Below, piece after piece: positions 5,852-12,250 of a stretch of DNA of 12,250 nucleotides. Position 1 is the first letter of the stretch; every line of letters begins with the position of its first letter. A model generated the notes under the pieces. It saw only the letters and a list, made by a program, of their open reading frames with translations. It had not been told where the DNA came from and did not search any database. The position numbers and the translations under genes were made by a program. The DNA comes from Phycisphaerales bacterium UBA2218 (lineage in GTDB: Bacteria > Planctomycetota > Phycisphaerae > Sedimentisphaerales > Anaerobacaceae), in contig DCUI01000021.1 in the NCBI GenBank assembly GCA_002327785.1, positions 288-12,537 of the forward strand, written 5' to 3'.

Positions 5852-7567
5852 ATGGGTACCACAACCAGTCATCTGCGGGCTCTGTCGCTCTCGTTTCTGG
5901 GGGCCGTGGTTCTATGGGCCATGGCCGCCGAGGTGCAGGCCGCCGCGACCGAAGACCAGATGGACCACCTGGTGGCGCAGACGGTCAAGGCGGACTGCCC
6001 CGGCTGCGCCGTCCTGGTGGTCGATGACGGCAAGATCGTGTTCCGTCGTGCGTATGGGATTGCCAACGTGGATACCGGGGCTCCCATCACCACCGCCACG
6101 GCCTTCAACATCGAGTCCGTCACCAAACAGTTCACGGCGGCGTGCATCGCCCTGCTCGTGGAGAAAGGGGAACTCACGCTGGACGACGACATCCGCAAGT
6201 ACGTGCCGGAGATGCCCGAGTACGAGTGGCCGATCACGATACGGCACCTGATTCACCACACCAGCGGCATCCGTGATTTCACCCGGCTGACCGTCCTGAA
6301 AGGGATCCACCTGGAGGCGGCCTGCTCGGAGCGGGAGCTTCTGCAACTGCTGGCGCGGCAGAAGCAACTGTGCTTCCGTCCGGGAGAGACGCACCATTAC
6401 TGCAATTCCGGGTATTTTCTGCTGGGCCTCATCGTCCAGCGGGTGACGGGCCTGTCCGTCGGCGCGTATGGCGAGCGTGAGATCTTCGCGCCGCTCGGCA
6501 TGACTCACACCGCGTACCACTACGATCCCGTTCGCACGGGCGGGGACCTGGCCGTTCCCCATGTCCCCGACGGCGCGGGGAAGTACCGTCGCTGGGACCT
6601 GGTGCGGGACACCAACGATTTCGGCTTCGGAGGCATCTACACGACTGTCGAGGACCTGTATCGGTGGGACCAGAGCTTCTTCCAGGACCAGATCGGCGGC
6701 GAGAAATTCCACGCCCTCATGCTGAACCGCGGCACGATCAACAGCGGCAGGACGCTCGACTACGCGTTCGGCCTGAGAGTCTGCGACCACAAGGGGTTGA
6801 CGACGGTGAGCCACGGGGGCGGGTCGCCGGGCTACAATGCGTTCCTCCTGCGTTTTCCGGACCGCAAATTCAGCGTGATCTGCCTGGCGAACTATCCGAC
6901 GAACACGGGCCGGCTCTGCTACGAGCTGGCGGACCTGTACCTGGATCTGCCGCAAGAGAAGACCGCAGCGGCACACGAGCCGGATCCCCCGGTGGTGGAG
7001 GTCGCCCCCGCGGTATATGCCCGCTACGAAGGGGTCTACCGGATGCACGACCAGATCACCTTCATCATCTCCACCAGTGACAACCGGTTGTTCCTCCAGC
7101 AGATTGGCGCCTCGCCCGTCGAAATCCTTCCCAAATCCGCGACCGTGTACTTTCTAAAAGCGGTCAATCTGGAGATCTCGTTCTCGACGGACGAAAGCGG
7201 CGATGTCTCGGAACTCGTTCTTCGTCAGAATGGGCGTCAAGGTTTGGCACGTCGACTGGACCGGCAGCCGCTGCGCGCCGATCAGCTTCCGGAATATGAA
7301 GGCCAATACTACAGCGATGAGCTGGACGCAACCTACGGCGTGTACGTGAAAGGCGACCGGTTGTGCCTCCAGGCGCCGCGGCTGCCCGAGATCTTCCAGG
7401 TCAATTTCCACGATCCGGAGGGGGAGAATGGCTTGCAACACATCGTGGGCGACCAGTTCATGAGGTCCTACGGCACCATGGAGTTCGCTCGTGATGACCG
7501 CGGGAAGGTCACAGGATTCAGCGTCAATGCCGGCGATCTGAGAGATTTGAGATTCCGCAGGCTATAG
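5852..7567 (+). CDS. Exported class-C beta-lactamase-like serine hydrolase
   Basis: The 571-residue product opens with a signal peptide (hydrophobic core about 10-25, likely cleavage near 'VQAAA' at 28-32). Next is a beta-lactamase-related (class C/DD-peptidase/esterase fold) domain at about 35-350. Its catalytic motifs are visible: S89-V-T-K92 (SxxK), Y183-C-N185 (YxN) and H321-G-G323 (the KTG-equivalent HxG). The region after about 390 holds two successive beta-rich modules, 'YEGVYRMHDQITFIIS' and 'YEGQYYSDELDATYGVYVKG', of the kind appended to many such hydrolases. The substrate cannot be read from sequence; family members include esterases, D-aminopeptidases and transpeptidase-like enzymes. 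AAGGAG at 5839-5844, seven bases before the ATG, fixes the start. It is the first gene of the rightward catabolic set. Confidence 0.9.
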   Translation: MGTTTSHLRALSLSFLGAVVLWAMAAEVQAAATEDQMDHLVAQTVKADCPGCAVLVVDDGKIVFRRAYGIANVDTGAPITTATAFNIESVTKQFTAACIALLVEKGELTLDDDIRKYVPEMPEYEWPITIRHLIHHTSGIRDFTRLTVLKGIHLEAACSERELLQLLARQKQLCFRPGETHHYCNSGYFLLGLIVQRVTGLSVGAYGEREIFAPLGMTHTAYHYDPVRTGGDLAVPHVPDGAGKYRRWDLVRDTNDFGFGGIYTTVEDLYRWDQSFFQDQIGGEKFHALMLNRGTINSGRTLDYAFGLRVCDHKGLTTVSHGGGSPGYNAFLLRFPDRKFSVICLANYPTNTGRLCYELADLYLDLPQEKTAAAHEPDPPVVEVAPAVYARYEGVYRMHDQITFIISTSDNRLFLQQIGASPVEILPKSATVYFLKAVNLEISFSTDESGDVSELVLRQNGRQGLARRLDRQPLRADQLPEYEGQYYSDELDATYGVYVKGDRLCLQAPRLPEIFQVNFHDPEGENGLQHIVGDQFMRSYGTMEFARDDRGKVTGFSVNAGDLRDLRFRRL

Positions 7568-7574
7568 CGGAATC
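7551..7574 (+). other. 8-bp hairpin spanning the stop codon of the serine hydrolase
   Basis: GATTCCGC (7551-7558) and GCGGAATC (7567-7574) pair perfectly around an 8-base loop that contains most of the TAG stop. No T-run follows, so a classical terminator is unlikely. It may protect the 3' end of an upstream message or limit read-through into the next gene. Confidence 0.4.
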
Positions 7575-7643
7575 GTTGGCCGGGATCAGCAGGATGGAAT
7601 CGTGTACGTCAAGGTCAAGACCATTATCTGAGAGGTACTTATC

Positions 7644-8525
7644 ATGAAGAATCTCATTCTGTCGACGATGGGAGCAATCCTGGCCCTGGGAGCCATGGCG
7701 CACGCGGCGGAGGAAAAAGTGGTCCGTCTGTATGACGGGCCTGCGCCCGGATCGGAAGGCTGGAAGCACACCGAACGGCAGGTCAAAGTCGGGTCCGGGA
7801 TACCGCCCGTGGTCTACAACGTGGCCCAGCCCACGCTGACGGTTTTTCAGCCGGATGCAGGGACCGCGACCGGCACGGGGGTGGTGATCTGCCCCGGAGG
7901 CGGCTTCTGCATGCTCTGCGTCGATCACGAGGGATATGATGTGGCGTGCTATCTGAATGCCAAGGGAGTGACGTGTTTTGTCCTGAAATACCGGCTCCTG
8001 CCCTGCGAGACCGACAACCCGATGCGGGAAGCCTCGTCGGGCGGCAACTTCCTGGAGAAGGTTGCTCCCATCATCAAACTGGCGTTGGCCGATGGACTGG
8101 CAGCGATGGCACACGTCCGTACCCACGCCAAGGACTATGGAGTCCACCCGGATCGGATCGGCATCATGGGCTTTTCGGCCGGCGGCATCGTAGCCGCCTC
8201 GGTGGCGTACAACTACACGGCCCAGACTCGCCCCGATTTCGTCGCTCCCGTGTATCTGGCTCATGACTTGGTGATCAAGGGAGACGGGGTTCGTGGCGAT
8301 GCACCGCCTTTGTTTGTGGTGGCCGCGAGCGACGATCAGTTCGGCCTTGCGCTCCAGAACGTGGCGATATACCAGGCTTGGGTGGCCGCCAAGAAACCGG
8401 CTGAGCTTCACGTGTATGCGAAAGGCGGACACGGTTTTGGCATGAATAAGCAGAATCTCCCCTGCGACACGTGGGCAGACCGGTTCGCCGATTGGCTCCA
8501 GATGCAAGGTCTGTTGAAAGAGTAA
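7644..8525 (+). CDS. Exported alpha/beta-hydrolase, acetyl-(xylan)esterase-like
   Basis: The 293-residue product has a signal peptide (hydrophobic 4-19, cleavage near 'AHAAE'). It continues as a compact alpha/beta-hydrolase: oxyanion-hole motif 'CPGGGF' at 83-88, nucleophile elbow G176-F-S178-A-G-G, acid 'ASDD' at 228-231 and catalytic H263 in 'KGGHGFG'. This layout is typical of the small acetylesterase-like group that deacetylates xylan and related polysaccharides or other sugar esters. GAGAGG at 7630-7635, eight bases before the ATG, supports the start. The spacing from the previous gene is 76 bp. Together with the serine hydrolase it suggests removal of acyl groups outside the cytoplasm before sugar breakdown. 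The exact substrate is inference. Confidence 0.9.
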   Translation: MKNLILSTMGAILALGAMAHAAEEKVVRLYDGPAPGSEGWKHTERQVKVGSGIPPVVYNVAQPTLTVFQPDAGTATGTGVVICPGGGFCMLCVDHEGYDVACYLNAKGVTCFVLKYRLLPCETDNPMREASSGGNFLEKVAPIIKLALADGLAAMAHVRTHAKDYGVHPDRIGIMGFSAGGIVAASVAYNYTAQTRPDFVAPVYLAHDLVIKGDGVRGDAPPLFVVAASDDQFGLALQNVAIYQAWVAAKKPAELHVYAKGGHGFGMNKQNLPCDTWADRFADWLQMQGLLKE

Positions 8526-8678
8526 TCCCCCGTGGTTCCAGTTGATTGCGGCGCGGCGGGCTCTTGACGTTCGATCGGCGGATGAAGGCAATGGTGTCGT
8601 CGATATTCCAGCCACCCGGCCGGGCGAATCGGTTGTCAATCGATCTCCACTGGGGGATACTGGGAGTCTGCTTTTGAT
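8526..8678. other. Intergenic DNA between esterase and oxidoreductase genes, no gene seen
   Basis: Together with 8679-8863 this makes a 338-bp gap. I see no terminator with a T-run after the esterase stop and no credible reading frame. A long minus-strand open frame covers this area (7524-8837) but is a codon-bias shadow of the esterase gene. The next features are the candidate promoter and the folded leader. Confidence 0.4.
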
Positions 8679-8707
8679 TTGACCGCCCGCCGGTTCCGGT
8701 TTAGACT
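8679..8707 (+). promoter_or_regulatory. Candidate promoter for the Gfo/Idh/MocA gene
   Basis: TTGACC (8679-8684) and TAGACT (8702-8707) are separated by exactly 17 bases, matching the sigma70-type consensus at 5 of 6 and 4 of 6 positions. Transcription would start near 8714 and give an untranslated leader of about 150 bases that contains the folded region at 8749-8833. It suggests the oxidoreductase gene begins its own transcript. Confidence 0.45.
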
Positions 8708-8748
8708 TTCGAGCGTGAGAACTTCTGTTCTGACAGCCGAAGTAGCAC

Positions 8749-8833
8749 GGGCATCCTGCCCATGATCTTGAATTCATGGGCTGGAAGGGGTGCCCAAACG
8801 CATTCTGTCGCGTTTGGGGTCCCCAAGCCCATG
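8749..8833 (+). promoter_or_regulatory. Palindrome-rich leader with mutually exclusive hairpins
   Basis: GGGCA-TCC-TGCCC (8749-8761) is a TCC-loop palindrome. GCCCATG (8758-8764) can pair with CATGGGC (8775-8781) around a 10-base loop. The same CATGGGC can instead pair with a second GCCCATG at 8827-8833, enclosing CCCAAACGC (8793-8801) paired perfectly with GCGTTTGGG (8810-8818). The three foldings compete for the same bases. This may be nested palindromic repeats or a regulatory leader; the sequence alone cannot decide. Confidence 0.45.
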
Positions 8834-8863
8834 CCACTTTGGGAGCTTGTGAGGAGAAACGTC

Positions 8864-10201
8864 ATGGTCCGGCACAGAAACGTCACCCGCCGAAACTTCT
8901 TCAAGTCCACTGCCGGGGTTGCCTTGGGCATTGTCGGGTTCCCGTACGTTGTTCGCTCGACCGCTCTGGGCGGGTCGGGGGCGGTGGCTCCGAGCGAGCG
9001 GATCACCATCGGCTGCGTCGGCGCCGGCCCGCAGGGGACGTACGTGATGCGGAACTTCCTGGCCCAGAAGGACTGCCAGGTTATCGCGATGTGCGACCTC
9101 AAGGCCCCGGTTCGCGAGGCGACGAAAAAGCTGATCGACGACTACTACAAGAACGGCGACTGCGCCACCTATACGGACTACCGCGAGCTGATCGCCCGCA
9201 AGGATATCGACGTGGTCGAGATCGCGACCTGTGACCATTGGCACGTCCTGGTCGCGTTGGAGGCGGCCCGGGCGGGCAAGGGGATCTATCTCGAAAAGCC
9301 GATGGGCTTGAGCCTGGCCGAGGACCAGGCGCTCCGGGCGACCTGCCACCGGTACGGCACGATCTTTCAGTTCGGCACGCAGCAGCGGTCCAGCCGGGAT
9401 TTTCGTTTCGCCTGCGAGCTGGTGCATAACGGGCGGATCGGCAAGCTTCAGACGATCAACGTGTGGTCCTCCGGCAGCTCCTCCGGCGGGCCGACGAACG
9501 TGGTCGCGCCGCCGGATTGGATCGACTACAACATGTGGCTCGGACCCGCCCCGTACCACGCCTATACGCCCGGCCGCGAGTCCAACGCGTGGTGGTGGTT
9601 CATCTCGGACTACGCCCTGGGTTTCATCGCCGGCTGGGGCGTTCATCCGCTCGATATCGCCCTGTGGGGCGGCGGGAACAAGGTCCTGTGCCCGCTGGAG
9701 ATCGAGGGCAAAGGCGTCTGGCCCGCTCCCGACGACGTCTGCGACACTGCGATGAACTGGGACGTCAAACTCAAGTACGACAGCGACGTGACGATGAACT
9801 ATACCGGCAACCCGTACCCCGACGAGTGGAAGAAACGCTACGGCCGAACCAGCGACCACGGCACCGCCTTCGAAGGCACCGACGGCTGGGTCCACGTCGA
9901 CCGCTCCGGGATCAACGCGCATCCCAAAGAGCTTCTGGCGACCGAGTGGGGTCCGAACGATGCCCGGCTGTACGAGAGCGCCAATCACGCCCGCAACCTG
10001 CTCGACTGCGTTCGCAGCCGCAAGGAGACGATTTGTCCGATCGATGCGGCCGTGCAGGCGGATACGCTCTGCCAGATCAGCGACATCGCGATCCGGCTCG
10101 AGCAGAAGCTTCGCTGGAACTGGGCGAAAGAACAGTTCGTGAACAACGACGCAGCCAACCGCCGACTGGTGCGGGCGATGCGAAGTCCTTGGCAATTGTA
10201 G
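8864..10201 (+). CDS. Tat-exported Gfo/Idh/MocA family oxidoreductase
   Basis: The start at ATG 8864 is set by GAGGAG at 8851-8856, seven bases upstream. The in-frame ATG at 8762 lies in the palindromic leader and would bury the signal. The 445-residue product begins with a twin-arginine signal (T-R9-R10-N-F-F-K then 'AGVALGIVGFP'). The NAD(P)-binding Rossmann domain follows, with G50-C-V-G-A-G-P-Q-G58. Catalytic E144-K-P146 and the 'GWGVHPLDIALWGG' segment (257-270) with H261 are typical of this family in Planctomycetota. The C-terminal half is the substrate-binding alpha/beta domain. Members oxidise or reduce sugar hydroxyls, often at C3. With the DUF1080 protein encoded downstream it could make the 3-keto intermediate outside the cytoplasm, its cofactor presumably bound before Tat export. 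Substrate and direction are inference. Confidence 0.92.
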   Translation: MVRHRNVTRRNFFKSTAGVALGIVGFPYVVRSTALGGSGAVAPSERITIGCVGAGPQGTYVMRNFLAQKDCQVIAMCDLKAPVREATKKLIDDYYKNGDCATYTDYRELIARKDIDVVEIATCDHWHVLVALEAARAGKGIYLEKPMGLSLAEDQALRATCHRYGTIFQFGTQQRSSRDFRFACELVHNGRIGKLQTINVWSSGSSSGGPTNVVAPPDWIDYNMWLGPAPYHAYTPGRESNAWWWFISDYALGFIAGWGVHPLDIALWGGGNKVLCPLEIEGKGVWPAPDDVCDTAMNWDVKLKYDSDVTMNYTGNPYPDEWKKRYGRTSDHGTAFEGTDGWVHVDRSGINAHPKELLATEWGPNDARLYESANHARNLLDCVRSRKETICPIDAAVQADTLCQISDIAIRLEQKLRWNWAKEQFVNNDAANRRLVRAMRSPWQL

Positions 10202-10260
10202 GGTGCGTATCACGCACCGTTTGGGCTTGCGGTGAACAAGATGGTTCGTGGTACGCACCC
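10201..10260. repeat. Palindromic GGTGCGT/ACGCACC repeat
   Basis: Directly after the oxidoreductase stop, GGTGCGT-ATC-ACGCACC (10202-10218) forms a perfect 7-bp hairpin. A second ACGCACCC at 10253-10260 can pair instead with GGGTGCGT at 10201-10208. Similar GGTGCGT...ACGCACC strings are, from memory, common extragenic palindromes in many bacterial genomes. No T-run follows, so it is not a standard terminator, although it could shield the 3' end of the message. Confidence 0.6.
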
Positions 10261-10299
10261 TCCCGACAAGACCGATAAGAATCAGAAGGAGAAAGCAGT

Positions 10300-11601
10300 A
10301 TGTTGAGAAAGATCGCGATTGGGCTTCTTGCCTGTCTGGCCTTCGGCGTGTGCAGCGCCGCTGAGGGTACCGCAGAGAATGGGTGGATCTCGCTGTTCAA
10401 CGGCCAGAACCTCGACGGCTGGAAAGCCAGCGAGAACCAGGGGACGTTCACCGTGAAGGACGGCGAACTCGTCGTGCACGGGGCCCGCAGCCACCTGTTC
10501 TATGCCGGACCGGTGAACGGGGCCACATTCAAGAACTTTGAATTCATGGCCGACGTCAAGACCACGCAGGGCTCCAACTCCGGCATCTACTTCCACACGG
10601 CGTACCAGGATACCGACTGGCCCCGCAAAGGCTACGAATGCCAGGTGAACACGAGCCACAGCGACCGCAAGAAAACGGGCGGGCTTTATGCCATCCAGGA
10701 CGTCATCGACAACGCACCCTCCAGGGACGGCCAGTGGTTCCACTACTACATCAAGGTCGAGGGCAAGCACGTCATCATCAAGATCGACGGCAAGACCACG
10801 GTCGACTGGACGGAGCCCGAAGGATGGGTGCCGCCGCAGGGGATGGAGGGACGCAAGATCGGCCAGGGCACGTTCGCCATCCAGGGCCACGACCCCAAGA
10901 GCCTGGTCTACTTCAAGAATATCCAGGTCCGGCCGTTGGACCCGATCAAGGTCGTAGTCGTCACGGGCGGGCATGGCTTCGAGCACGACCCGTTCTTCAA
11001 GCTCTTCCAGGGTTACCGCGACATCCAGTACGTCGAGGCCGCCCAGAAGGACGACAGCGAGCTGTTCGAGGACATCGGCAACTGGGACTACGACGTGATC
11101 GTTCTGTACAACATGTCGCAGAACATCTCCCCGAAGCGGCAGGAGAACTTCAAGGCCCTGCTCAAAAGGGGCGTGGGCCTGGTCGCCCTGCACCACGCTC
11201 AGGGCGCATTCAACACGTGGGAAGACTACCGCCAGATCATCGGGGCCAAGTACCCCCTCAAACCCCAGGAGATCGACGGCAAACAATTCGCCACGGGCAC
11301 CTACGACCACGACATGGACATGAACGTCAAGATCGCCGACCCCAAGCACCCGATCACCCAGGGGATGAGCGACTTCACGATTCACGATGAAACCTACAAG
11401 GGCATCTGGTTCGCCCCGGACAATCATGTTCTCCTGACGACGGACCATCCGAAGAGCGATGCCACGATCTGCTGGACGCGGCCGGCCGGCAACACGCGAG
11501 TCGTGTTCCTCCAACTCGGCCACGACGGCAAGGCCTACGCCAATCCGAACTATCGCCAGCTCATCGTTCGCTCGATCCGCTGGTCCGCAGGAAGGCTATG
11601 A
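10300..11601 (+). CDS. Exported 3-keto-disaccharide hydrolase (DUF1080) fused to a ThuA-like domain
   Basis: The 433-residue product has a signal peptide at 1-20 ('IAIGLLACLAFGVCSA'). A DUF1080/3-keto-disaccharide hydrolase domain spans about 27-213: 'WISLFNGQNLDGWK' at 29-42, then the core 'SNSGIYFHTAY' and 'GYECQVNTSH', and the closing 'VYFKNIQVRPL'. A ThuA-like (class I glutamine amidotransferase-like fold) domain fills about 217-430, opening 'KVVVVTGGHGFEHDPF' and including 'GVGLVALHHAQGAFNTW'. DUF1080 proteins cleave 3-keto-glycosides and ThuA proteins occur in trehalose and related sugar use; ThuA may handle the same keto-sugars. AAGGAG at 10286-10291, eight bases before ATG, supports the start. 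Position 98 bp after the Gfo/Idh gene fits consecutive steps of oxidation then cleavage. The fusion is seen directly; pathway role is inference. Confidence 0.9.
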   Translation: MLRKIAIGLLACLAFGVCSAAEGTAENGWISLFNGQNLDGWKASENQGTFTVKDGELVVHGARSHLFYAGPVNGATFKNFEFMADVKTTQGSNSGIYFHTAYQDTDWPRKGYECQVNTSHSDRKKTGGLYAIQDVIDNAPSRDGQWFHYYIKVEGKHVIIKIDGKTTVDWTEPEGWVPPQGMEGRKIGQGTFAIQGHDPKSLVYFKNIQVRPLDPIKVVVVTGGHGFEHDPFFKLFQGYRDIQYVEAAQKDDSELFEDIGNWDYDVIVLYNMSQNISPKRQENFKALLKRGVGLVALHHAQGAFNTWEDYRQIIGAKYPLKPQEIDGKQFATGTYDHDMDMNVKIADPKHPITQGMSDFTIHDETYKGIWFAPDNHVLLTTDHPKSDATICWTRPAGNTRVVFLQLGHDGKAYANPNYRQLIVRSIRWSAGRL

Positions 11602-11678
11602 TCGAGGAGTGGTGCAGCCGGAACAATGTGGATCTGAGATTTGAAATTTGAGATCGCTCGAATGGGAAGGAGAATCAC

Positions 11679-12250
11679 ATGTCGTCACAAGTCAATCGTC
11701 GCAGTTTCATGAAGCATTCGCTGGCCGTCTCGGCCGGCAGCGTGCTGGCGGTCAGCGGGGGCCACGGGGCACAGGGCGGCCAGCTCGATATCAAGGTCGA
11801 GCCGGGCTCGAAAGCAACCATGCCCATGGGCAAGATCGGCAATATGCAGGTCAGCCGGATGCTGTTGGGCGGCAACCTCCTGACCCACTACACGCACAGC
11901 CGGGACCTCCAGTACGTCTATAACCTCTGTGCCCACTACAACACCGAGGAGAAGATTCACGAAACGATGGCCCTGGCCGAGGCCCACGGCATCAACACGC
12001 TGTCGATTCACAACCCACCGGGGATCGTGTCGATGCTCAAACGGTATCGCCAGCGTTACGGCGGCAAGATCCAGTGGATCATCTGCCCCATCGCCGACCT
12101 CACCGACGACATGAAGGGCTACAGCGAAATGGCGAAGGAACTGGTCGATGAAGGCACCGAGGCCCTCTATCTCTGGGGTGTCCGCTCCGATCCGCTCTGT
12201 GCCCAGGGGAAGATGGACCTGGTCCGCAAGGCGGTCGAGATCGGCAAGGA
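11679..12250 (+). CDS. Tat-exported aldo/keto-reductase-like TIM-barrel protein, 3' end outside window
   Basis: ATG 11679 follows AAGGAG (11667-11672) by six bases, and the frame stays open to the window edge (190 codons). The product starts with a twin-arginine signal (N-R7-R8-S-F-M-K then 'SLAVSAGSVLAV'). A segment 'MGKIGNMQVSRMLLGGNLL' follows at about 49-67, resembling the start of aldo/keto reductases ('LG-x-TG-x-x-VS-x-x-x-LG-G'). Later segments, 'MALAEAHGINTLSIHNPP' and 'KIQWIICPIAD', look like successive strands and helices of an (alpha/beta)8 barrel. The catalytic Tyr/Lys/His of true aldo/keto reductases cannot be confirmed in the visible part, so it may be a barrel relative with another role. 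It is the fifth gene of the cluster, 77 bp after the DUF1080-ThuA gene, and probably acts on the same sugar derivatives. Confidence 0.75.
   Translation, partial: MSSQVNRRSFMKHSLAVSAGSVLAVSGGHGAQGGQLDIKVEPGSKATMPMGKIGNMQVSRMLLGGNLLTHYTHSRDLQYVYNLCAHYNTEEKIHETMALAEAHGINTLSIHNPPGIVSMLKRYRQRYGGKIQWIICPIADLTDDMKGYSEMAKELVDEGTEALYLWGVRSDPLCAQGKMDLVRKAVEIGK

Noticed and set aside
7524..8837. 437-codon minus-strand open frame
   Set aside because: Antisense to the esterase gene, whose catalytic motifs and ribosome binding site are clear; the long open frame reflects GC-rich codon use.
8762..8863. Upstream ATG start for the Gfo/Idh/MocA gene
   Set aside because: It lies in the palindromic leader without a ribosome binding site and would place 34 residues before the Tat motif; ATG 8864 has GAGGAG at proper distance.
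10202..10218. Rho-independent terminator after the oxidoreductase gene
   Set aside because: The hairpin is perfect but is followed by GTTTGGGCTT rather than a T-run, and the unit resembles a dispersed palindrome.
8774..10258. 494-codon minus-strand open frame
   Set aside because: Antisense shadow of the Gfo/Idh/MocA gene, with Val/Arg/Asp-rich composition and no family resemblance.
10282..11523. 413-codon minus-strand open frame
   Set aside because: Antisense shadow of the DUF1080-ThuA gene, with low-complexity Val/Leu/Asp composition.
11632..11656. Imperfect inverted repeat GATCTGAGATTT/AAATTTGAGATC
   Set aside because: Two mismatches in 12 and low-complexity ATTTGA words; too weak to call an operator.

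Overview
The window looks like a piece of a Planctomycetota chromosome, most likely a Phycisphaerae/Sedimentisphaerales-type lineage. This is inferred from gene content: a Tat-exported Gfo/Idh/MocA oxidoreductase, a fused 3-keto-disaccharide hydrolase (DUF1080)-ThuA protein, a second Tat-exported TIM-barrel-like protein, and intergenic DNA crowded with short palindromes and dispersed repeats. No rRNA, tRNA or CRISPR array was seen.

Left and middle part (about 1-5850) is accessory DNA. It opens with the 5' end of a leftward gene of the '...NAQKSTGPRTAEGK...' family, which has a good leftward promoter. A repeat-rich stretch follows. Next come four rightward genes: a membrane-anchored protein of unknown function (645-1418), an AbiU2-like HEPN protein with an RNxxxxH motif (1469-2158), a small membrane-anchored protein (2269-2778), and a nucleotidyltransferase-fold gene broken by a one-base shift in a run of seven Gs (2906-3495). 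HEPN and nucleotidyltransferase folds are common in toxin-antitoxin and abortive-infection systems, so this is the best candidate for a defence-type unit, though that role is inference. Base composition is lower in GC here than further right: 27 of 60 bases are G/C at 3001-3060, against 41 of 60 at 9001-9060.

From about 3496 to 5850 there is a graveyard of mobile DNA. It holds a possible scrap of an IS110-type transposase start, a 101-bp hairpin element flanked by 11-bp direct repeats (MITE-like), and a frameshifted, 5'-truncated IS1634/IS4-like transposase on the minus strand. The transposase abuts, at about 4918-4925, the C-terminal winged-helix part of an unrelated plus-strand gene. Palindromes with TCC loops follow, then the second copy of a 55-bp repeat also found at 505-559.

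Right part (5852-12250) is a GC-rich, all-rightward catabolic cluster: exported class-C beta-lactamase-like serine hydrolase, exported alpha/beta-hydrolase (acetylesterase-like), Tat-exported Gfo/Idh/MocA oxidoreductase, exported DUF1080-ThuA fusion, and the 5' part of a Tat-exported aldo/keto-reductase-like protein. Every gene has a strong purine-rich ribosome binding site. The set fits extracytoplasmic breakdown of glycosides or sugar esters. Deacylation by the hydrolases would be followed by oxidation to a 3-keto sugar (Gfo/Idh) and cleavage of the 3-keto-glycoside (DUF1080). Gaps of 77-338 bp, several with palindromes, separate the genes, so they may not form one simple operon.
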